Assembly: GCA_030833845.1 (NCBI GenBank)
Contig: JAURGK010000001.1
Location: 33,468-97,467, forward strand
Length of the DNA: 64,000 bases
From: Crocinitomicaceae bacterium
GTDB taxonomy: Bacteria > Bacteroidota > Bacteroidia > Flavobacteriales_D > Crocinitomicaceae
Direction: 5' to 3'
The position numbers were made by a program, and so were the translations under genes. This document shows, piece by piece, positions 55,229-62,700 of this stretch. The notes under the pieces are model-generated. The model made no database searches. It was not told the origin of the DNA and saw nothing but the letters and a program-made list of their open reading frames with translations. Position 1 is the first letter of the stretch. Each line of letters opens with the position of its first letter.

Positions 55229-56239
55229 ATGCCTTCGGAAATTTTATTTAAAATCTATTACTTACTCAGAACACAACCTTTTACAATACGAGAAATCTAT
55301 AACAAAATATCTCAAGATGGTATTAACCTCTCAAAGCGATCTATTTACAGGTATGTAGAACGTATAGAACAGTCTTTAGATCCAGGAGTTGAGCAGTTTG
55401 AAACATCCATCGGCAAGGACAATAAGCAAATTTATTTTATACGAAATATTACTAGAAATAATATCACAACTACAGATTGGATTAATTTTTTAAACAAAAA
55501 TACTCTACTAAAAAAAACAATTTTTGATTCCCGTCACAAGGATGATAGCACAGTGGATAACATTTGGCAATTGATTGAAAAAAGTATACCACTCAAAGCA
55601 AAATATTTAAAGTTTAAAGATGAGTATATTAATCCTAGTGGATTTGGTTTTTATCGATTAACTGAAGAAAATCTAATATTGATTAATAAATTTTTACAAT
55701 TCATCGAAAATTCAGAATTGATTTATATCCAAAAATATGACAATGAAAGCATTGTTGATCTAGAAACCTTTTTACCCAAATGCAACACACCCCTTGTGCC
55801 TATTCAAATGATTTTCCATAGAGGATCATTTGCTTTTGATATATATTCTATTGATATGAAAAAAAGAATCATAATAGATATGGAGCAAGTACTCGACTTT
55901 CATTTTCATAGCAATAACTATAACATTACAATACACCCTACAGAATTAGAAATTGAAACTTTTGGTTATCATCAGCCAATTTTAAATGATATCTTCAATA
56001 TTCAATTTAAATTTAACAAAACACCAGGTATCTATATTTCTAAAAGGCAATGGCACAAGAGTCAGAATTTTATTATTCATGGTGATCATGTCATTATGCA
56101 ATTGAGATGTAAAATTGATATAGAACTGCTAGGATGGATAGCAATGTGGATGGATGATATTACAATTATCGAGCCTGAAATTTTAAAAAAAATCGTAACT
56201 CAAAAGATTCAAAAAACACTAACGTCGCTTAATATTTAA
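55229..56239 (+). CDS. WYL-domain transcriptional regulator
   Basis: 336 residues. The N-terminal winged helix-turn-helix is IYYLLRTQPFTIREIYNKI...LSKRSIYRYVERI (about 8-48). A WYL-like beta domain follows (about 185-265, PIQMIFHRGSFAFDIYS to IDMEQVLDFHF), and a WCX-like C-terminus contains LLGWIAMWMDDITIIEPE. This is the layout of BrxR/CapW-type regulators that often govern defence or stress loci. The binding partner is unknown. AT-rich codons are used. It sits within the repeat-bounded cassette, with operator candidates beside it and upstream of the SH3 gene. Confidence 0.85.
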   Translation: MPSEILFKIYYLLRTQPFTIREIYNKISQDGINLSKRSIYRYVERIEQSLDPGVEQFETSIGKDNKQIYFIRNITRNNITTTDWINFLNKNTLLKKTIFDSRHKDDSTVDNIWQLIEKSIPLKAKYLKFKDEYINPSGFGFYRLTEENLILINKFLQFIENSELIYIQKYDNESIVDLETFLPKCNTPLVPIQMIFHRGSFAFDIYSIDMKKRIIIDMEQVLDFHFHSNNYNITIHPTELEIETFGYHQPILNDIFNIQFKFNKTPGIYISKRQWHKSQNFIIHGDHVIMQLRCKIDIELLGWIAMWMDDITIIEPEILKKIVTQKIQKTLTSLNI

Positions 56240-56480
56240 AAGTAAAAATGAGAATTCCAATATTGACAATTAAGCCCAAGCCGTTTGACATTATTAATGG
56301 AATGTTCATTAGCTCAATCCCGTACAACAACCATATGAGGGCTCCTGAAGAAATAACCAAATAAGTAACTTTTGAAATATCTTTTGAACTCTTTCTTCGA
56401 AACACTTTAATTAATTGTGGAATGCCAGATGCTCCCATTGAAAGACCAGATAATGATGCTAAAAAAGAAAGAGTACTCAT
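56229..56480 (-). CDS. SemiSWEET (PQ-loop) sugar transporter
   Basis: 83 residues with three membrane segments. The PQ motif is IPQLIKVFRRKSSKDIS, with P21-Q22, and the third helix is LIMSNGLGLIVNIGILIFTF. SemiSWEETs are triple-helix half-transporters that pair to carry sugars. It is convergent with the WYL gene, overlapping by 11 bases, and part of the AT-rich cassette. No -7 element is clear upstream. Confidence 0.9.
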   Translation of the reverse strand: MSTLSFLASLSGLSMGASGIPQLIKVFRRKSSKDISKVTYLVISSGALIWLLYGIELMNIPLIMSNGLGLIVNIGILIFTFKY

Positions 56481-56552
56481 TTTGATAGGTAATTAAAGTA
56501 ATCGTTGAAGATTTTTATATCTAAAATTAGTCAGTTTATTTCAAATCTAAAG

Positions 56553-56567
56553 TGTCAAAATTTGACA
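56553..56567. promoter_or_regulatory. Palindromic operator candidate before the SH3 lipoprotein
   Basis: TGTCAAAATTTGACA is a perfect 7-1-7 palindrome placed about 12 bases before the -7 element, where the -33 element would be, so a bound protein would block polymerase. Confidence 0.6.
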
Positions 56568-56578
56568 TTACTAAAAAG

Positions 56579-56586
56579 TAACTTTG
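56579..56586 (+). promoter_or_regulatory. -7 element for the SH3 lipoprotein
   Basis: TAACTTTG. The predicted leader is about 4 bases before the ATG at 56594. Confidence 0.6.
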
Positions 56587-56593
56587 AATTCTT

Positions 56594-57469
56594 ATGAAAA
56601 AAACTATCCTTCCCTTCATTTTAATCTGCTTGCTTGGGTTGACATACTCTTGCAGCGGAGGATCAAATAAAACTTCTCGATTTATTGCTGAACCCAACTT
56701 TCTAGACTCTTTAATGACTCTTGTCAGTGTAGATCTATTTGATCAATGTGGGTACTTACCTACAATGATTCAATCTCCATATCAAGAAATTTGGAATTCG
56801 CCAATAAAAGCAGGAATAAATTTTAATTCTGAGACAAAAGAATTGAATTTTCAATATGGTTACTACAATAGTAATATTGATGTCTACGCTGGGCGGTTAA
56901 GCTATGTAACAGAACTAGGGAAGGTAAAAAACATAAAAATCATCAAATATAAAAAGGAAGGTATTGAGTTACCTCGATTAACTGCTGAATGGGAACCAAA
57001 GGATAGGAAAGGTATCGCTGAATTCATCATCACCCCAATCATAATTGACCCCGAAAACTCAGAAAAAAGGGGCAGTGTTGGATATTACGTTGGCACAGAT
57101 AAATGGCAAGTTTTTGGGTTCAATACAGTAGATGAAGATGAATTTTTAAAAATTACCGAGTATATGTGTCAACTCAGTGGGATAGACTTTGAAAAAATTA
57201 AATCCTTATTTATGAAAAATTCTTCAGTAAAAAATGAGAAGATAAATTCCACCGATGATAATGAATCTGATGACTTCTATGTAATTAATGATCCTGATGG
57301 ATACACCAATGTACGAAATGGTAAGAGTGTCCAATCAGAGATTCTATTTGAAATAATGGAAGGAGAGGAATTTAAAGTATTAAATAAAGATGGCTCTTGG
57401 TGGCAAATCGATTACAACGGAGAAAAAGGATACATCCATTCAAGCAGGGTTAAACCAATCAATAATTAA
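56594..57469 (+). CDS. Lipoprotein with C-terminal SH3 domain
   Basis: 291 residues. The signal peptide has lipobox LTYSC (C20). Residues about 30-215 are not recognised; they are beta-rich and end in an acidic linker. Residues about 227-290 form a bacterial SH3 domain (DGYTNVRNGKSVQSEILFEI, GSWWQIDYNGEKGYIHSSRVK), which usually binds peptidoglycan or proteins in the envelope. It is part of the AT-rich cassette, with a perfect palindrome over its promoter. Its 3' end overlaps the desaturase gene by 11 bases. Confidence 0.82.
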   Translation: MKKTILPFILICLLGLTYSCSGGSNKTSRFIAEPNFLDSLMTLVSVDLFDQCGYLPTMIQSPYQEIWNSPIKAGINFNSETKELNFQYGYYNSNIDVYAGRLSYVTELGKVKNIKIIKYKKEGIELPRLTAEWEPKDRKGIAEFIITPIIIDPENSEKRGSVGYYVGTDKWQVFGFNTVDEDEFLKITEYMCQLSGIDFEKIKSLFMKNSSVKNEKINSTDDNESDDFYVINDPDGYTNVRNGKSVQSEILFEIMEGEEFKVLNKDGSWWQIDYNGEKGYIHSSRVKPINN

Positions 57470-58940
57470 TTTTAGGAAAATCCTCCTTTACACATCGCGC
57501 CACAATCTTTGCACTATTAATAGCAAGTGGTATGCCGCCACCAGGGTGCACCGTCACACCGGCAAAATACAATCCTTTGAGTTGTTTGGAAAAATTGGGA
57601 TGTCTTAAAAATGCGGCAAATTTATTATTGGAGGCGTTGCCATAAATAGACCCTTGTTTGCCGCTGTAGCGTGCATCGATCAATCGGGGTTCGTTGATTT
57701 GCTCTACCTCAATGAAGGGCTCTATGTCTGTTTGCAAGGCAATGGATAATTTTTCAATGATACGCTTGCGAAGGAGCTGAATTTCGGTATCCCAATCTTG
57801 ACCAATATTGATGGGCGCATTGACCATGACGAACCAATTTTCTTTGCCCTCTGGTGCATCTTTAGCCTCAACTTTAGAACTGATGTGGATATAGATTGTA
57901 GGATCATGGTGGAGCGTTTTGGACTCAAAGATGGCCTCAAATTCTGCCTTATAATCTTCGGCAAAAAAGATATTGTGAACGCCAAGTTGTTCGAATTGCT
58001 TAGAGATGCCCCAATAGAATACCACAGCACTACTCGACTTCTCTTGATTGAGTAATCTTTTTGGTGTCTCTATATGGGAGAGTAATTTTTCATAAGTATA
58101 ATGGATATCCATATTTGACACTACGATATCGAAATTATAGCTGCTTTTCTCGGTGTGTAAGCCCACTACCCTGCCATTGCGATGCTGAATTGAGCAAACG
58201 CGTTCGTTGGTATGAAAATTAACGCCATACTGAGCAGCAAGAGTATATGCACTTTTGGTAATTTGAGCCATACCACCAATCGGCATAGCAGGCCCCTCAT
58301 TGAATTCTAATTGGGAAATAATATTCAACATTGCGGGTGCGGCAAAGGGTGAACTCCCGTTGTAGGTCGCTAGTCGGTTAAATATTTTCACCACTTTCGG
58401 GTTTTGGAAAAACTGCTGATTTTGTTGGTGCATGTTTTGATGCAATCCGTACTTAAATATACGCGCAAGTGCACCAAGAAGGGGCTTGCCTATTAAATGT
58501 TTGAGGCGGTGTAATGATATTTTAATAAACACTGGGTAAATCGCTTGGTAATTTCTTTCCATGCGATCCAAATATTTTTTGGCTTTTTTGGGGTCTTCGT
58601 TGAACTTTGTATGTAAGGTTTCTATGACTTTATCCTTTCCTACGGGTAAGGTTACACATTGACCATCATTGAAAAAATACCGGCATGATTCACTTAACTG
58701 ATGGTACGCAAATTCTGCATTGGGGTCTAGACCTTTGAGTAGTGCTTGCATCAATGCTGGCTCAGTAAATACAGATGGGCCCATATCGAAACGAAAAGGC
58801 CCAAGGTACTGTTCGACAATTTTTCCACCAATTTGATCATTGGACTCAAAAACGGTCACATCCAAGCCTATTTTTTTAAGTTCTATGGCCGATGCCAATG
58901 CCCCTATTCCTGATCCGATAATTCCAACCTTCATGTGCAT
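57459..58940 (-). CDS. CrtI/CrtD-like FAD-dependent desaturase
   Basis: 493 residues related to phytoene and hydroxycarotenoid desaturases. The FAD-binding motif is GIIGSGIGALASAIEL with VFESNDQIGGK after it. GPFRFDMGPSVFTEP and the C-terminal GLYFAGVTVHPGGGIPLAINSAK are characteristic. No other carotenoid genes are in the window, so the substrate is open. The last residues PKINY and the TGA stop lie beyond the right direct repeat, that is, in cassette DNA. The start is 58940 or 58934 (MHMKVG); a CAAATTTG element close by fits either. Confidence 0.88.
   Translation of the reverse strand: MHMKVGIIGSGIGALASAIELKKIGLDVTVFESNDQIGGKIVEQYLGPFRFDMGPSVFTEPALMQALLKGLDPNAEFAYHQLSESCRYFFNDGQCVTLPVGKDKVIETLHTKFNEDPKKAKKYLDRMERNYQAIYPVFIKISLHRLKHLIGKPLLGALARIFKYGLHQNMHQQNQQFFQNPKVVKIFNRLATYNGSSPFAAPAMLNIISQLEFNEGPAMPIGGMAQITKSAYTLAAQYGVNFHTNERVCSIQHRNGRVVGLHTEKSSYNFDIVVSNMDIHYTYEKLLSHIETPKRLLNQEKSSSAVVFYWGISKQFEQLGVHNIFFAEDYKAEFEAIFESKTLHHDPTIYIHISSKVEAKDAPEGKENWFVMVNAPINIGQDWDTEIQLLRKRIIEKLSIALQTDIEPFIEVEQINEPRLIDARYSGKQGSIYGNASNNKFAAFLRHPNFSKQLKGLYFAGVTVHPGGGIPLAINSAKIVARCVKEDFPKINY
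57473..57491. repeat. Right direct repeat of the 3.2-kb cassette
   Basis: TAGGAAAATCCTCCTTTAC lies within the last codons of the desaturase gene (VKEDFP). It pairs with 54275-54293; the spacing between copies is 3198 bases. Confidence 0.85.
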
Positions 58941-59079
58941 AGTACAAATTTGAGCTAAAAATGTTTGTTAAAGCCAATACAGACGGGCATTTTAGGTAGC
59001 TTTATTAACAAAATGAGTCTTTTTTCAACATTTTAACACTTTTTTTGACCTGAATCCTTTGATGGCATTGATATTCCGA

Positions 59080-59087
59080 TATATTTG
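59080..59087 (+). promoter_or_regulatory. -33/-7 promoter of the HU gene
   Basis: TATATTTG, with TTTG at 59058-59061 in the right place for the -33 element, gives a leader of about 37 bases. Confidence 0.7.
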
Positions 59088-59127
59088 TTTTGATAATTAA
59101 TTACTAACTAATTAAAACTAACGAATT

Positions 59128-59400
59128 ATGAACAAGGCTGAATTAATCGACGCAATGGCTGCGTCTGCAGGATTGTCAAAAGCTGATGCAAAACGTGCAT
59201 TAGATGGATTTGTAAGCGCAACTACTGGCGCTTTGTCAAAAGGTGAATCTATCTCTTTGGTAGGTTTTGGTTCTTTTGGTATTTCTAAAAGAAATGCACG
59301 CAATGGTCGTAACCCTAAAACTGGTGCGGTTATCAAAATTGCTGCTAAAAACACAGTTCGCTTCAAAGCAGGTGCAGACCTTTCTAAAAGCGTAAACTAA
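59128..59400 (+). CDS. DNA-binding protein HU
   Basis: 90-residue histone-like protein that bends and compacts DNA as a dimer. NKAELIDAMAASAGLSKADAKRAL forms the helical base, GFGSFGISKRNARNGRNPKTG the arm with the DNA-intercalating Pro, and INAIPAAKNTVRF-like KIAAKNTVRFKAG the final strand. It has its own promoter and a strong terminator, as for a very abundant protein. Confidence 0.97.
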   Translation: MNKAELIDAMAASAGLSKADAKRALDGFVSATTGALSKGESISLVGFGSFGISKRNARNGRNPKTGAVIKIAAKNTVRFKAGADLSKSVN

Positions 59401-59417
59401 TTCAGGTTTCCTGAAAT

Positions 59418-59454
59418 AAAAAAGGGCTATCTCCATGAGATGGCCCTTTTTTTT
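59418..59454 (+). terminator. Terminator after the HU gene
   Basis: A 16-bp stem AAAAAAGGGCTATCTC/GAGATGGCCCTTTTTT (one G-U pair) with loop CAT ends in a T-run. Confidence 0.93.
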
Positions 59455-59467
59455 ATGCTTACTAAAG

Positions 59468-60271
59468 TTAAGTGGCGGATTGCTTAGGTATGATGCGCCA
59501 AAACAATTTTGGTAAAAATCTTTTGAGGTATACGGCTATTAGTTCCTTACGGCCAATGAGTACTTCTCTTTTTTTCTTAGACAAGGCAAGGAGCATTTGC
59601 TCGACACACTCATCAACAGGCATACCAGTAGCTTGGTTATGATCCATAAGGCCATGTGCCTGACCTTCAGCGGTAAGAGCACTTTGGGAGATCGGAGTAT
59701 TGATTTTACCAGGAAAGGCAATGGTCACGCAAATTCCATTGGCGGCCTCTTCCATGGCCAAACTTTCATAATAGCCAACCAAAGCGGCTTTTGACGCGCT
59801 GTAAATAGAACGCAAATGAAATCCGAATTTACCCGCAATGCTGCTGACAATGAGGAACTGACCACTCTTTTGCTTTCTAAAAATGGGCAAGACCGCTTTT
59901 GCAAGAGCAATATTTCCAAAAAAATTAACCTCCATGAGTTGGCGATTTACCTCCATGGTGGTATCATTGGCACTTGCGCGCTGCGAGACACCTCCGTTAT
60001 TGATAAGAATATCTATGCGCTCATAAAAATCAAGAATCTCTGAAGTGAGTTCACTCAAATTGGAAGGATTCGCTAAATCAAACGGCGCAACGTAGTGTTG
60101 GTTATGATTCTCCATTTTTTCCTGAATGTCGTGAAGTTTTTCTTCATTTCTTCCCGACAAGATGAGTTTTGCACCTGCTCTTGCCAATTGAATGGCAAGT
60201 TCTTCGCCTATACCAGAAGAAGCCCCTGTAATCCAGATGACTTTATTTTGAAAATAATCACTATAGTTCAT
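59468..60271 (-). CDS. Short-chain dehydrogenase/reductase
   Basis: 267-residue NAD(P)-dependent oxidoreductase. The cofactor motif [12 protein letters not shown] is near 16-27, NNGG near 92, and the catalytic SSIAG...YSASKAAL contains Ser, Tyr and Lys. The substrate is not known. It is convergent with HU and divergent from gmhA; a -7 element lies 5 bases before the ATG. Confidence 0.93.
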   Translation of the reverse strand: MNYSDYFQNKVIWITGASSGIGEELAIQLARAGAKLILSGRNEEKLHDIQEKMENHNQHYVAPFDLANPSNLSELTSEILDFYERIDILINNGGVSQRASANDTTMEVNRQLMEVNFFGNIALAKAVLPIFRKQKSGQFLIVSSIAGKFGFHLRSIYSASKAALVGYYESLAMEEAANGICVTIAFPGKINTPISQSALTAEGQAHGLMDHNQATGMPVDECVEQMLLALSKKKREVLIGRKELIAVYLKRFLPKLFWRIIPKQSAT

Positions 60272-60275
60272 TACT

Positions 60276-60283
60276 CAAAGATA
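60276..60283 (-). promoter_or_regulatory. -7 element for the SDR gene
   Basis: Reverse-strand TATCTTTG. The predicted start site is one base before the ATG at 60271. Confidence 0.6.
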
Positions 60284-60337
60284 AAAGTTTCATTGGGTGC
60301 ATTGGCACGAATTATTAATTTAGAGGAAAATTTCAAT

Positions 60338-60913
60338 ATGACTACCGACCTTATTTTTGCCGAATTCAACAAGGCCAAGCAAACGCTAGAAGCTTTTAGT
60401 ACAGCAGAGAATATGCAAAAAATTGTCAGTGGAATTGAAATAATGCACACTGCACTCAGTAATGGAAATAAAATCATGAGTTGTGGCAATGGTGGTTCGA
60501 TGTGTGATGCCATGCATTTTGCCGAAGAGCTGTCGGGGCGGTTCCGCAATGACCGTCCGGGGCTAGCTGCACTCTCTATTTCTGACCCCTCTCATCTTTC
60601 TTGTGTAGCCAATGACTACGGTTATGATTTTGTTTTCTCAAGATACATCGAAAGTTTAGGCCAAAAGGGCGATGTCTTGTTGGGCATCTCTACCTCTGGA
60701 AATTCCAAAAATGTGATCAATGCCGTCAAAGAGGCAAAAGCCAAAGGCATCCAAACCATTGTTCTAACAGGTAAAGATGGGGGGCAACTAGCCAATTTAG
60801 CAGATTTAGAAATCAGAGCACCGCATAGCGCATATGCAGACCGAGCCCAAGAAATCCATATCAAAGTGATTCATTCTTTGATTTTAGGCATTGAACAAAG
60901 ATTTGGATACTAA
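60338..60913 (+). CDS. gmhA: Phosphoheptose isomerase (SIS family)
   Basis: Makes D-glycero-D-manno-heptose 7-phosphate, the first step to the LPS inner core, 191 residues. [23 protein letters not shown] is the substrate-binding loop, with SMCDA where most family members have [19 protein letters not shown] is the SIS motif. The start was set at MTTDLIF; the frame continues upstream without conservation. Other heptose genes are not in the window. Confidence 0.9.
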   Translation: MTTDLIFAEFNKAKQTLEAFSTAENMQKIVSGIEIMHTALSNGNKIMSCGNGGSMCDAMHFAEELSGRFRNDRPGLAALSISDPSHLSCVANDYGYDFVFSRYIESLGQKGDVLLGISTSGNSKNVINAVKEAKAKGIQTIVLTGKDGGQLANLADLEIRAPHSAYADRAQEIHIKVIHSLILGIEQRFGY

Positions 60914-60916
60914 ATT

Positions 60917-62653
60917 TTAGTTTGTCGTATTGAGCTTTGAGTGTTTTCGGCTATAGGTGAAATAAATGACCAAGCCAATTAACAGCCAGACGCAAAAATA
61001 AATCCAATTGGCAAGAGGAATTTCGCTCATCATATACAAACAACTCAACAGACCAAGCGAAGGAATCAAAGATAATTTCTTCGGTACACTCACGATGGTC
61101 AAAAACAAGGCAAAGGTCCAAAAGATCAGCGCTGGGATTTTATTTCCAAAATCAGACCAGCTTTTAAACGAAAAGAAAAGCATTAGATCATCAGAGGTAT
61201 AGAAATAGATCATCGCCCCAAGAAACAAGACAGGAAGCACTAAACCTGCATTTAGGTAGGGTGTCTTGAAAGAACCGCGTTGTATATCGGGTTTGTTTTG
61301 CAAAACCAACACCCCACCACAAACCAATACAAAGGCAAAAAGCGTACCGATCGAACATAAATCTGTAACCATAGTAAGATTCATAAACAAGGCCGGTACT
61401 GCCACCACGAAACCAACAACTATCGTGGCGAAGGATGGGGTTTTGTACTTGGGATGAATTTTTGAAAACTTTTTAGGCAAAAGGCCATCACGGCTCATAC
61501 TGAGCCAAATTCGTGGTTGGCCCATTTGAAAAACAAGCAATACAGAGGCCATTGCGATAACCGCCGAAACGGATATAATGAAGGTCATTTTGCTGAGGTT
61601 GATTTGCTTAAAAACAAAGGCCAAAGGCTCGCCCACCGCAAGTTGATGGTAGGGAACAATACCTGTAAGGATGAGCGCAATTAAAATGTACAAAACAGTA
61701 CAAATAATAATGGCCCACATCATTCCTCTTGGTAAATCACGCTGCGGATTCTCGCATTCTTCAGCTGTTGTGGAAATGGCATCAAATCCAATATAAGCAA
61801 AAAACACTGCAGAAACCCCTTTGAGAACACCACCCAAACCGTTGGGCGCAAAAGGCGACCAATTGTTCATATCGATGTAAAAAACACCGACGGCTATGAC
61901 CAATAAAATGACTGCTAGTTTAATAATCACCATCGCATTGGAAGCATTCCGACTTTCTTTGATTCCTCTATAAACTAACCAAGTAATCAAAACAATAATG
62001 AAAAGCGCTGGAATATCTAACACCAAATGCAAGCCGCCAATTTTTGGAGCAGTTAGCCACGCGGCACGCGCCTGAACTAAGGCGGGTTCTAAATCCTTTA
62101 TTAGACCACCATTTTTAAGAAAATTACTCGCTTCATCAAACCCATTAGATGCACTGAGGTAATCCATTTGCATCCAATCTGGCAAGTATATTCCTTTAAC
62201 ATTAAGTACTTCAATATGAATTTGTTGAAGCATATCAGTTAAATAATCACTCCAAGATATTGCTACTGTAATGTTGCCAATTGCATATTCCATAATCAAG
62301 GCCCAACCAATGATCCACGCAACCAGTTCACCAAAGGCCACATAAGAATAGGTATAGGCAGAACCTGACACCGGAACCATGGATGCAAATTCCGCATAAG
62401 CAAATGCGGCAAACCCACTGGCAAGCGCTGTAAATAAAAACAGAAAAATAACTGCTGGCCCACCCTCTGCCGAAGCCTGACCGATGGTAGAGAAAATACC
62501 CGCGCCAATAATGGCTGCTATTCCAAAGGCAACCAAATCGCGAACTTTCAAATGCTTGTTTAAGGCTGGGGCTTCATTATCTCCATCGGCAGCTTTTACT
62601 TGTGCCAAAATCGATGCAATACTTTTCTTTCTAAACAGGTTGTTTTGGGACAT
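60917..62653 (-). CDS. Amino acid permease (APC superfamily)
   Basis: 578-residue membrane protein with about 12-14 hydrophobic segments. VAFGIAAIIGAGIFSTIGQ at the first helix is the APC substrate-binding break, and GFDAISTTAEECENPQRDLPRG is the family loop after helix 6. An insert of about 65 residues lies between early helices (about 150-215). It imports amino acids; specificity is unknown, though the pattern is close to the cationic-amino-acid/YfnA type. Divergent from uvrA. Confidence 0.92.
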   Translation of the reverse strand: MSQNNLFRKKSIASILAQVKAADGDNEAPALNKHLKVRDLVAFGIAAIIGAGIFSTIGQASAEGGPAVIFLFLFTALASGFAAFAYAEFASMVPVSGSAYTYSYVAFGELVAWIIGWALIMEYAIGNITVAISWSDYLTDMLQQIHIEVLNVKGIYLPDWMQMDYLSASNGFDEASNFLKNGGLIKDLEPALVQARAAWLTAPKIGGLHLVLDIPALFIIVLITWLVYRGIKESRNASNAMVIIKLAVILLVIAVGVFYIDMNNWSPFAPNGLGGVLKGVSAVFFAYIGFDAISTTAEECENPQRDLPRGMMWAIIICTVLYILIALILTGIVPYHQLAVGEPLAFVFKQINLSKMTFIISVSAVIAMASVLLVFQMGQPRIWLSMSRDGLLPKKFSKIHPKYKTPSFATIVVGFVVAVPALFMNLTMVTDLCSIGTLFAFVLVCGGVLVLQNKPDIQRGSFKTPYLNAGLVLPVLFLGAMIYFYTSDDLMLFFSFKSWSDFGNKIPALIFWTFALFLTIVSVPKKLSLIPSLGLLSCLYMMSEIPLANWIYFCVWLLIGLVIYFTYSRKHSKLNTTN

Positions 62654-62689
62654 AGCAAATTATTTGAACCACTAAAAGTAAAGAAATTT

Positions 62690-62697
62690 TACTTTTG
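62690..62697 (+). promoter_or_regulatory. -7 element for uvrA
   Basis: TACTTTTG. The predicted start site is the A of the uvrA ATG itself, so the mRNA would be leaderless. Confidence 0.6.
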
Positions 62698-62700
62698 CAT

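Noticed and set aside
60301..60318. Second sigma-54-like site (TTGGCAC before gmhA)
   Set aside because: The -24 half is present, but no TTGCA follows at the needed spacing.
60095..60337. Long N-terminal extension of GmhA
   Set aside because: It overlaps the SDR gene antisense, is not conserved in character, and the normal GmhA length begins at 60338.
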